From Corallococcus sp. CA053C (GTDB lineage Bacteria > Myxococcota > Myxococcia > Myxococcales > Myxococcaceae), in NCBI RefSeq assembly GCF_003611675.1, contig NZ_RAWA01000009.1, positions 1 through 63,172 of the forward strand: a stretch of 63,172 nucleotides of DNA, read 5' to 3'. A program made the position numbers and the translations under genes. Shown here in pieces: positions 18,283 to 25,874 of this stretch. Numbering within the stretch: the stretch's first letter is position 1; each line of letters starts with the position of its first letter. The notes beneath the pieces are model-generated. The model was not told the origin of the DNA. It saw only the letters and a program-made list of their open reading frames with translations, and did no database searches.

Positions 18283-21200
18283 GCACCCCTTTCGAGTTCC
18301 GGCTCAATGGCCAGACCGTCCGGGTCGACGACGCGTCGCCCAACACCACGCTGCTGGACCACCTGCGCTCGCGCGGATTGACGGGCACCAAGCAGGGCTG
18401 CGCCGAGGGGGACTGCGGCGCGTGCACCGTGGCGATGGTGGATCAGGACCACCGGGGCCAGAAGAACCTGCGCGCCTTCAACAGCTGCATCGCGCTCCTG
18501 CCCATGGTGGCCGGCCGCGAGCTCGTCACCGTGGAGGGAGTGGGCCGGCGCGACGCGCCCCATCCTGTGCAGCAGGCGATGGTGAAGCACTACGGGTCGC
18601 AGTGCGGCTTCTGCACCCCGGGCTTCGTCGTCTCCATGGTGGAGGCATACTGCCGCAAGGACGCGGGCTCGCCGGAGGCCGTGGCGGATCAGCTCTGCGG
18701 CAACCTCTGCCGCTGCACCGGCTACCGCCCCATCCGCGACGCGATGATGGACGCGCTCGCCACCCGCGACGCGAAGGGTGAAGGGCCAGAGCTCCCGGGC
18801 GTGTCGCTGGACGGGCCGCCCTCCCCCGTCCCCCCCCTGCGCTACGAGGCGCGCGACGGACTGTTCCTGCGTCCGGGCACGTTCGAGGACCTGCTCGCGC
18901 TGCGCGCCCTGCACCCGGAGGCGATGCTCGTGGCCGGGGCCACCGAGCTGGGCGTGGACATCACCAAGAAGTCGCGCCGCTACCCCTTCCTCATCTCCAC
19001 CGAGGGCGTGGAGTCCCTGCGCGCCATCCGCCGTGAAGCGGACGGCTGGTACGTGGGCGGCGCCGCGTCGCTGGTGGACGTGGAGGACGCGCTGGGCGAG
19101 GAGGTACCGGAGCTCGCGAAGATGCTCAACGTCTTCGCCTCGCGGCAGATCCGCCACCGCGCCACGCTGTCGGGCAACCTCGTCACGGCGTCGCCCATCG
19201 GCGACCTGGCGCCGGTGCTGCTAGCGCTGGACGCCCGCCTCGTCCTCGCCTCCGTGCGCGGGGAGCGGACGGTGGCGCTCAGTGACTTCTTCCTCGCCTA
19301 CCGCAAGACGGCGCTCCAGCCGGACGAGGTCGTCCGCGTCATCGTCGTCCCCCACGCCCCCGCGAAGGACAGCGGGCTCACGCGCCATGCGGACAGCTTC
19401 AAGGTGTCCAAGCGCCGCGAGCTGGACATCAGCATCGTCGCGGCGGGCTTCTGCATCGAGACGGACGCCCTGGGCCTCGTGCGCACCGCGAGGCTCGCCT
19501 ACGGCGGCGTTGCGGCCACCCCCGTGCGCGCGCGCGACACCGAAGCGCTGCTCGTGGGCCACCCGTGGAACGCCGAAGCAGTGGCCCGCGTACGGGCGAC
19601 GCTGGCGCAGGAGTTCTCCCCCATCACGGACCTGCGCGGCAGCGCGGACTACCGGCGCGGACTGGTGGTGTCGCTGCTGGAGAAGTTCGTCTCCGGCGAG
19701 CGCAGCCCCGTGCTGGACGCGCGCCCCCGCTTCGTCACCGGGGAGCCCGCCCCGTCTCCGGAGCCTGCAGAGCCCACGGAGCCCGCGGCGGACACGGGGC
19801 GCGAGCTGCGCCACGAGAGCGCGCTGGGCCACGTGACGGGCAGCGCGCAGTACGTGGACGACCTCGCGCAGCGCCGCCCCATGTTCACGGTGTGGCCGGT
19901 GATGTCGCCGCACGCGCACGCGCGCATCCTCCGCCGTGACGCCAGCCCCGCGCTGAAGGTACCCGGCGTGGTGAAGGTGCTGCTCGCGGAGGACATCCCG
20001 GGCATGAACGACACCGGGCCCATCCGCCACGACGAGCCGCTGCTCGCGAAGGACGAGGTCCTCTTCCACGCCCAGGTGGTGGCGCTCGTCATCGGAGAGA
20101 CGCCCGAGGCCTGCCGCGAGGGCGCCCGGCAGGTGGTGGTGGACTACGAGCCGCTGCCCGCCGTGCTCACGCTAGACGAGGCGCGCGCGCAGGGCAGCTA
20201 CCACACCGAGCCGCACGTCATCCGCCGGGGCGACGTGGACAGCGCGCTCGCGTCCAGTCCGCACCGGCTGGGCGGCCAGTTCGAGATGGGCGGCCAGGAG
20301 CACTTCTACCTGGAGACGCACGCCGCCTTCGCGGAGCCGGGCGAGGACGGCGACCTCACCGTGACGTCCTCCACCCAGCACCCGTCGGAGGTGCAGGCCG
20401 TCATCGCGCACGTGCTTCACCTGCCGCGCAGCCGCGTCGTGGTGAAGGCGCCCCGCATGGGCGGCGGCTTCGGTGGCAAGGAGACTCAAGGCAACGCGCC
20501 CGCCGCGCTGGTGGCGTTGGCCGCGGTGCTCACGGGCCGCGCGGTGAAGTGGATGCTGGACCGGGACGTGGACATGGTCGTCACCGGCAAGCGCCACCCG
20601 TTCCACGCGGACTGGGAGGTGGGCTTCGACGCCACGGGCCGGCTGCTCGCGCTGCGCGCGGACCTCGTGTCCAACGGCGGCTGGTCGTTGGATCTGTCCG
20701 AGTCCATCACCGACCGCGCCCTCTTCCACCTGGACAATGGCTACTACGTGCCGTCGGTGCGCTACACCGGCCGCGTGGCGAAGACGCACCTGGTCTCCAA
20801 CACCGCCTTCCGGGGCTTCGGCGGGCCGCAGGGCATGCTGGTGATGGAGGACATCCTGGGCCGCATCGCGCGTGTGCTGGGGCTTGCGCCAGAGGCCGTG
20901 CGCCAGCGCAACCTCTACGACGGCACCGGCGACACCAACACCACGCACTACGGCCAGGAGCTGGAGGACAACCGGCTGCCGAAGCTGTGGAGCGACCTGC
21001 TGGAGTCATCCGACTTCGCGAAGCGCCGCGCGCAGGTGGATGACTTCAACGCGAAGAGCCCCCGCATCAAACGCGGCCTCGCCATCACGCCCATGAAGTT
21101 CGGCATCTCCTTCACCGCCACCTTCCTCAACCAGGCGGGCGCGCTGGTGCACGTCTACCGCGACGGCTCCGTGCTGCTGTCGCACGGCGGCACGGAGATG

Positions 21201-22142
21201 GGCCAGGGGCTGCACACCAAGATGCAAGGCGTGGCCATGCGCGAACTGGGCCTGTCCGCGGACCGCGTGCGCGTGGCGCAGACGGCCACCGACAAGGTGC
21301 CCAACACGTCCGCGACGGCGGCCTCCAGCGGCTCGGACCTCAACGGCGCGGCGGTGCGCGAGGCGTGCATCACCCTGCGCGAGCGACTGGCGCCGGTGGC
21401 CGCGCGGATGCTCGTGCAGCGGCACGGGCAGGCGGTGTCCCCGGACGCGCTGGTGTTCCAGGACGGGCACATCGCGGCGGCGTCACTTCCCGGCCAGGGG
21501 CTGCCCTTCGCGGACGTGGTGGAGGAGGCGTACCGCGACCGCGTGGGCCTGTCCGTCACGGGCTACTACCGCACGCCGGGCATCGGCTACGACCGGGTGA
21601 AGGGGCGGGGCAAGCCCTTCCTCTACTTCGCCTACGGCGCGGCGGTGAGCGAGGTGGAGGTGGACGGCGACACGGGCATGAAGCGCGTGGTGCGCTCGGA
21701 CCTGCTGGAGGACGTGGGCGACTCGCTCAACCCCGGCGTGGACCGGGGCCAGGTGGAGGGCGGCTTCGTGCAGGGCCTGGGGTGGCTCACCGGCGAGGAG
21801 CTGAAGTGGGACGCGAAGGGGCGGCTGCTCACGCACTCGGCCAGCACCTACGCGGTGCCCGCCTTCAGCGACGCGCCCATCGACCTGCGCGTGGCGTTCA
21901 TGGAGCGGGCGGAGCAGCAGGGCACCATCCACGGCAGCAAGGCCGTGGGAGAGCCCCCGCTGATGCTGGCCCTGTCCGTGAGGGAGGCGCTGCGCGACGC
22001 GGTGGCCGCCTTCGGACAGCCGGGCGGCGACGTGGAGCTGCCGTCGCCCGCCACTCACGAGGCGCTCTTCCTCTCCATCCAGAAGCGGCGCGCCCGGGAG
22101 GTCCACGTTCCGGTTCTGGACGCCGCGCGCGAGGTGGCGTGA
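18279..22142 (+). CDS. xdh: xanthine dehydrogenase, single-chain fusion
   Basis: Oxidises hypoxanthine/xanthine to urate, 1287 aa. All three parts usually split as XdhA/XdhB are in one chain. Two [2Fe-2S] domains come first (GCAEGDCGAC near residue 44, then CGFCTPG and CGNLCRCTGYRP). The FAD-binding CO-dehydrogenase-like domain covers about 185-480 (AGATELGVDITKK). The molybdopterin part runs from about 510 to the end, with GGGFGGKETQ, AFRGFGGPQGM and the catalytic glutamate motif VGEPPLMLAL. The Glu in GGKETQ and Arg in AFRGFGG are those expected for purine substrates. The domain order copies eukaryotic XDH (~1330 aa). It is translationally coupled to xdhC. Confidence 0.93.
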   Translation: MSTPFEFRLNGQTVRVDDASPNTTLLDHLRSRGLTGTKQGCAEGDCGACTVAMVDQDHRGQKNLRAFNSCIALLPMVAGRELVTVEGVGRRDAPHPVQQAMVKHYGSQCGFCTPGFVVSMVEAYCRKDAGSPEAVADQLCGNLCRCTGYRPIRDAMMDALATRDAKGEGPELPGVSLDGPPSPVPPLRYEARDGLFLRPGTFEDLLALRALHPEAMLVAGATELGVDITKKSRRYPFLISTEGVESLRAIRREADGWYVGGAASLVDVEDALGEEVPELAKMLNVFASRQIRHRATLSGNLVTASPIGDLAPVLLALDARLVLASVRGERTVALSDFFLAYRKTALQPDEVVRVIVVPHAPAKDSGLTRHADSFKVSKRRELDISIVAAGFCIETDALGLVRTARLAYGGVAATPVRARDTEALLVGHPWNAEAVARVRATLAQEFSPITDLRGSADYRRGLVVSLLEKFVSGERSPVLDARPRFVTGEPAPSPEPAEPTEPAADTGRELRHESALGHVTGSAQYVDDLAQRRPMFTVWPVMSPHAHARILRRDASPALKVPGVVKVLLAEDIPGMNDTGPIRHDEPLLAKDEVLFHAQVVALVIGETPEACREGARQVVVDYEPLPAVLTLDEARAQGSYHTEPHVIRRGDVDSALASSPHRLGGQFEMGGQEHFYLETHAAFAEPGEDGDLTVTSSTQHPSEVQAVIAHVLHLPRSRVVVKAPRMGGGFGGKETQGNAPAALVALAAVLTGRAVKWMLDRDVDMVVTGKRHPFHADWEVGFDATGRLLALRADLVSNGGWSLDLSESITDRALFHLDNGYYVPSVRYTGRVAKTHLVSNTAFRGFGGPQGMLVMEDILGRIARVLGLAPEAVRQRNLYDGTGDTNTTHYGQELEDNRLPKLWSDLLESSDFAKRRAQVDDFNAKSPRIKRGLAITPMKFGISFTATFLNQAGALVHVYRDGSVLLSHGGTEMGQGLHTKMQGVAMRELGLSADRVRVAQTATDKVPNTSATAASSGSDLNGAAVREACITLRERLAPVAARMLVQRHGQAVSPDALVFQDGHIAAASLPGQGLPFADVVEEAYRDRVGLSVTGYYRTPGIGYDRVKGRGKPFLYFAYGAAVSEVEVDGDTGMKRVVRSDLLEDVGDSLNPGVDRGQVEGGFVQGLGWLTGEELKWDAKGRLLTHSASTYAVPAFSDAPIDLRVAFMERAEQQGTIHGSKAVGEPPLMLALSVREALRDAVAAFGQPGGDVELPSPATHEALFLSIQKRRAREVHVPVLDAAREVA

Positions 22143-22149
22143 GCCCGGC

Positions 22150-22185
22150 CCGGGTGCGGCAACATGCCACGGCATGTCCACCCGG
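22150..22185. promoter_or_regulatory. strong hairpin/palindrome between xdh and mbnP
   Basis: Outer arms CCGGGTG (22150-22156) and CACCCGG (22179-22185) enclose the palindrome ACATGCC-AC-GGCATGT (22162-22177). It starts 8 bases after the xdh stop and ends 39 bases before mbnP. It may terminate xdh transcription or be an operator for the copper genes. No T-run follows. Confidence 0.5.
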
Positions 22186-22224
22186 ACCGTGCGTTAGACA
22201 GGGGCACCTCTCAAGGAAGCCCCC

Positions 22225-23091
22225 ATGCCCTCCGTGCTCCGCTCCTGCGTCCTCGCTCCGCTGGCCCTCGTCGGCGTCCTCGGCTGTGGTGAAGACGCGC
22301 CTCCAGCCCCCCTGCGGGTGGACATCCCCGTCACCGCGCGCGTGGGACTCCTGCCCTTCGCCTGTGGAACCGTCTACACGGACGTCGGGACGACGAAGAC
22401 GACCTACGAGCCGATGGACTTCCGCGTCTACGTCCACGACGTGCGGCTGGTGACGTCGGGCGGACAGGAGGTGCCCGTCACGCTGGAGGACGACGGCGTG
22501 TGGCAGCACGACGGTGTGGTGCTGCTGGACTTCGCGAACAAGGACGGCCTGTGCACCCAGGGCACGGCGGGGACGAACGTGTCCATCAAGGGCACGGTGC
22601 CCCCGGACACCTACGCGGGCCTGCGCTTCAAGCTGGGCGTGCCGGAGTCGTTGAACCACGGAGATGTGTCCACCGCGCCCGCGCCGCTGGGGGACACCGG
22701 CCTGTTCTGGAGCTGGCGCTCCGGCTACCTCTTCACGCGCATCGAGGGCCGCACCGCCGGCCTGCCGGAACACGTCATGCACCTGGGCAGCACCGACTGT
22801 GCGCCCCCCCCCGAGGGCCAGACGAACGGCACCGCGGGGTGCACGTACAACAACCGTCCGGAGGTGGTGCTGGACGGCTTCACCGTGGGGGCGAACCAGG
22901 TGGTGCTGGACCTGGGCGCCCTCTTCGCCGGCTCCAACCTGGACGTGAACGCGAGCGGGCCCAACACGGCCGTGGGCTGCATGTCGTCCCAGGGCGACGT
23001 GGACTGCGCGCCGCTCTTCGAGCGCCTGGGGCTCGCGTTCGGAGCGCAGGCCGCGAACCCCGCGGCGCAGTCCTTCATCCGGGCTGAATAG
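22225..23091 (+). CDS. mbnP: MbnP-family copper-binding lipoprotein
   Basis: A 288-aa exported lipoprotein (lipobox LVGVLGC) resembling the MbnP/TIGR04052 family. In known MbnP proteins a tryptophan is converted to kynurenine by the partner MbnH and contributes to a copper(I) site. Family features seen are the beta-rich DFRVYVHDVRLVT segment, WQHDGVVLLDFANKDGLC, GDTGLFWSWRSGYLFTRIEG and the late GANQVVLDLGALF. Several cysteines outside the lipobox (CGTVY, LCTQG, TDCAPP, GCTYN, DCAPL) may form disulfides. The gene starts 12 bases before mbnH, so both are surely one operon. Confidence 0.85.
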   Translation: MPSVLRSCVLAPLALVGVLGCGEDAPPAPLRVDIPVTARVGLLPFACGTVYTDVGTTKTTYEPMDFRVYVHDVRLVTSGGQEVPVTLEDDGVWQHDGVVLLDFANKDGLCTQGTAGTNVSIKGTVPPDTYAGLRFKLGVPESLNHGDVSTAPAPLGDTGLFWSWRSGYLFTRIEGRTAGLPEHVMHLGSTDCAPPPEGQTNGTAGCTYNNRPEVVLDGFTVGANQVVLDLGALFAGSNLDVNASGPNTAVGCMSSQGDVDCAPLFERLGLAFGAQAANPAAQSFIRAE

Positions 23092-23103
23092 GAGCACGCC
23101 ACC

Positions 23104-24243
23104 GTGGCACGACGACGATGGCAGCCGTGGGGGTGTCTGGCGGTGGCGCTGCTGGCCGTGGGCTGCGGTGAGCCCGCGCCCACCGGACCCGCTCCGTACG
23201 ACTGGAAGCTGCCGGCGGGCTTCCCCACGCCGCGCGTGCCGGAGGACAACCCGATGTCGGAGGCGAAGGTGCGGTTGGGCCGCGGCCTCTTCTACGACCC
23301 GCGCCTGTCCTTCAACGGCACGCAGTCCTGTGGCTCCTGCCACGAGCAGGCCCGCGCCTTCACGGACGGGCGCACGCACGCGGTGGGCAGCACGGGCCAG
23401 ACGCACCGCCGCAACGGGCAGGGGCTGGCCAACGTGGCGTATGCGACGAGCCTCACGTGGGCCAACTCCGCGCTCCTCACGTTGGAGTCACAGGTGCTGA
23501 CGCCGCTGTTCGGCAAGGAGCCGGTGGAGCTGGGGTTCGCGGATCAACAGGAGGTGCTGCTCGAACGGCTCCGGTCGGATCCGGAGCTGTCGGCGCGCTT
23601 CGCGGAGGCGTTCCCCGCCGAGTCCCCGCCGGTGTCGCTCGCCACGCTGACGCGGGCGCTGTCGGCCTTCGAGCGGACCCTGCTCTCCGGCACGTCGCCG
23701 TATGATCGCTATCTGCAGGGAGGCGCGGTGGACGCGCTGAGCCCCGCCGCCAAGCGAGGCCTGGAGCTGTTCCTGTCCGAGCGCATGGAGTGCGACCACT
23801 GCCACTCCGGCTTCAACTTCCAGGACGCCACGGCGCACGAAGCCACGCCGGAGCCCATCCTCCCATTCCACAACACGGGCCTCTACAACGAGGACGGCCG
23901 GGGCGCGTACCCGGCCACGGACCCCGGCCTCATCGAGCTGACGGGCCGGCCGGAGGACATGGGACGCTTCCGCGCACCGTCGCTGCGCAACGTGGCCGTC
24001 ACCGCGCCGTACATGCACGACGGCAGCCTGGCGACGCTCTCCGACGTGCTGGACCACTACGCGGCGGGAGGCCTCGCGCGGACCCGGAACAACGGCGCGG
24101 CGAGCCCCCTGCAGAGCGCCTTCGTACGAGGCTTCACGCTGACGCCCGACGAGAAGGCGGACGTCATCGCGTTCCTGGAGTCGCTCACGGACACGGAGTT
24201 CCTGGGCGACCCGCGCTTCGCGGATCCGAACGCCGCGCCGTGA
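23104..24243 (+). CDS. mbnH: MbnH-family di-heme cytochrome c peroxidase-like enzyme
   Basis: A 379-aa exported di-heme protein of the MauG/CcpA superfamily, closest to MbnH (TIGR04039). A lipobox (LLAVGC) suggests lipid anchoring beside MbnP. Two heme c sites are visible: CGSCH near residue 77 and CDHCH near residue 231. Other family signatures are GRGLFYDPRLS, TPLFGKEPVELG and RFRAPSLRNVAVTAPYMHDGSL. By family knowledge it would use hydrogen peroxide to oxidise a tryptophan in MbnP, creating the copper-binding residue. The start is GTG at 23104 with GGAG at good spacing, immediately after mbnP. Confidence 0.88.
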   Translation: MARRRWQPWGCLAVALLAVGCGEPAPTGPAPYDWKLPAGFPTPRVPEDNPMSEAKVRLGRGLFYDPRLSFNGTQSCGSCHEQARAFTDGRTHAVGSTGQTHRRNGQGLANVAYATSLTWANSALLTLESQVLTPLFGKEPVELGFADQQEVLLERLRSDPELSARFAEAFPAESPPVSLATLTRALSAFERTLLSGTSPYDRYLQGGAVDALSPAAKRGLELFLSERMECDHCHSGFNFQDATAHEATPEPILPFHNTGLYNEDGRGAYPATDPGLIELTGRPEDMGRFRAPSLRNVAVTAPYMHDGSLATLSDVLDHYAAGGLARTRNNGAASPLQSAFVRGFTLTPDEKADVIAFLESLTDTEFLGDPRFADPNAAP

Positions 24244-24256
24244 GCCCGGGCCGCCG

Positions 24257-24442
24257 CTAACGCACGGGCGGCTTCAAGTCCTCCGGCAGCCGGTCACCCG
24301 GGGGACGCTCCAACGTCCCGGGACGCTCCATACCGGAGGGGGCCTGCACGCCCGCGTCGGTGGTGGACGGAGGCGAAACGGGGGGCTTGTCCGAACAGGC
24401 GGCAAGGGCCCCGACAACCATCACGAAGAGCAGATGGCGCAT
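24257..24442 (-). CDS. small proline-rich lipoprotein
   Basis: A 61-aa exported lipoprotein: hydrophobic signal MRHLLFVMVVGALAAC with lipobox, then a short Pro/Asp-rich tail (DKPPVSPPSTTDAG...LPEDLKPPVR). No domain is recognisable. It begins 22 bases after the YcnI-like stop on the same strand, so it is probably the second gene of that operon. GGGAG at good spacing supports 24442 over the longer start at 24463. Its tail end lies 13 bases from the convergent mbnH stop. Confidence 0.6.
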   Translation of the reverse strand: MRHLLFVMVVGALAACSDKPPVSPPSTTDAGVQAPSGMERPGTLERPPGDRLPEDLKPPVR

Positions 24443-24464
24443 GGTCGCGGTCTCCCGGCCCATG

Positions 24465-25181
24465 TCAGTACTTCACCCAGATGACCGTGCCCGGATGGAT
24501 CTCCTTGAGCGGCTGCATGCCGGGCTCCTTCTCGATGAGCGCCTGCGTGGCGGGGTTGAAGCTGTACGCCTGCGCGCCGGACCAGACGATGAGCGCGTCC
24601 TTGAACACCGTGAGGTCGTGCACGTGCTCCTCCACCGTGTACTGATTCCAGCCCGGAAGCCGCGCGGGCAGCAGGTAGAGTGACGGGGCCGGGTTCTCCG
24701 CGGGCGCCGTGCCCGCGTCCCCGTCGTGGCTGTGCTCGCCGGCCGTGCCCGTCCAGCCCACCGTCGTCTCCACACCCGCGGGCGTGCGACACGTCTGCTC
24801 GGTGGGGAAGAACACCGGGGTGAACGGCCGCGAGGGCAGCTTCGCGCGCAGGCCGAAGTGGTAGTAGTGCGAGTCCGCCGCCTTCACGTCCCCCGCGGCC
24901 TTCGTCCACGTCACCGCCGTCACGTTGCCGGCCCCGTCCTTCTCCACCTCCGCCTTGCCGAACGTGGAGTCCACCGGACGCACGCCCGTGACGCCCTCCG
25001 GGATGCGCACCTTCACCCGGTACGTGTCCGCGCCGTCACACCCGTGGCCCACGGTGAAGTCGGCATCGAAGGACGCGCCCGCATGGGGCGGCGTGGGGCC
25101 CGCGACCGTCACATGCGCGAAGGCGACGGTGGAGAACAGCGAACCCGCGACGACACACACCGGACCCAGGGGAAGCTTCAT
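24465..25181 (-). CDS. YcnI/DUF1775-family exported copper-binding protein
   Basis: A 238-aa exported protein. The signal peptide (about 1-22) ends in VAFA, leaving histidine as the mature N-terminus in HVTV, the hallmark of YcnI proteins, which bind Cu(II) through that His. The DUF1775 core follows (FTVGHGCDGADTYRVKVRIPEGV, then VTWTKAAGDVKAADSHYYHF and FPTEQTC). The C-terminal ~70 residues extend beyond the usual domain with HSHDGDAG and VEEHVHDL, histidines that might bind metal. It is convergent with mbnP-mbnH and forms an operon with the small lipoprotein. Start chosen at the ATG that opens a signal peptide. Confidence 0.82.
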   Translation of the reverse strand: MKLPLGPVCVVAGSLFSTVAFAHVTVAGPTPPHAGASFDADFTVGHGCDGADTYRVKVRIPEGVTGVRPVDSTFGKAEVEKDGAGNVTAVTWTKAAGDVKAADSHYYHFGLRAKLPSRPFTPVFFPTEQTCRTPAGVETTVGWTGTAGEHSHDGDAGTAPAENPAPSLYLLPARLPGWNQYTVEEHVHDLTVFKDALIVWSGAQAYSFNPATQALIEKEPGMQPLKEIHPGTVIWVKY

Positions 25182-25874
25182 CGGCCGACTCCAGACGCCA
25201 AAGAGAGGGCTCGCAGATAGCAGCCCTGTCCCAGGACCCCGGGTGCGGTCAATTGCCGCAGCGTCCACCTCCGACACCCCAGGCCACGGCCATGTCGGAC
25301 GCTTCTCCTATCCTCCACGTTGAAGTCACAACCACCTGAATGCGTGGAATCCATTTCTCACAGGCAATTCACAGTCACTTCGTTCGTGAAGACGGAAGCG
25401 TCCGCATGCCTGGCGGGCCAACGGACGCGGACCCACACACGGAGCGTGTTCCCGCGACACGATCCGATGTGTCACGTTTCCAGTGAAAAAGAGAGTTGTT
25501 CCGCGAGCAGGGATGTCCCCGGGTTCCGACCTTGGGGGTTATGTGAATGTTCCCCCATTCGCGGCAGAAGAGTCTGGCGGCCCTGACCCTCCCTGAATTC
25601 CGTCATCATGAAATCAAGCCCCCGACCCCAGCCCCTGAAAGGCGAACTCCGCCCGTGCGCGAAGCGCGGCGGTGCTTCAAGGGGTGGGGGGGATTGCTCA
25701 CACGCGCGCCAGACGATACATGCGCGACACATCGCCCTTCACGGTCGGTGCAGCTTGAGACCGACCTCTTGAACACCCGTTTCGCCGGGCGAGAACTGCC
25801 CCCCGGCCCCTGAATCCGCAGCTCCGTGCTTCCCGTGCACGGAAAGCCCCCGTCGCATCCCAGGAGTCGCGTCC
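25182..25874. other. 693-base intergenic region upstream of the biosynthetic locus
   Basis: No credible gene is seen: the frames here lack consistent codon bias, ribosome sites or recognisable motifs. It must hold the promoter of the NRPS/PKS operon and that of the divergent ycnI-like gene, but no clear sigma-70 or sigma-54 pair stands out. Minor palindromic items are GTGT-N7-ACAC at 25446-25460 and CCGTGC/GCACGG near 25828-25845 in the leader. An AGGAG (about 25861) lies correctly before the ATG at 25875. Confidence 0.6.

Noticed and set aside
22225-24243. MbnP-MbnH as part of a methanobactin biosynthesis operon
   Set aside because: No precursor peptide, MbnB or MbnC-like gene is visible nearby; these two-gene operons often occur alone.
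25446-25460. GTGT-N7-ACAC as an MrpC-type developmental site upstream of the NRPS
   Set aside because: The described MrpC pattern is GTGTC-N8-GACAC; spacing and outer bases do not match, and a short inverted repeat occurs by chance in 690 bases.
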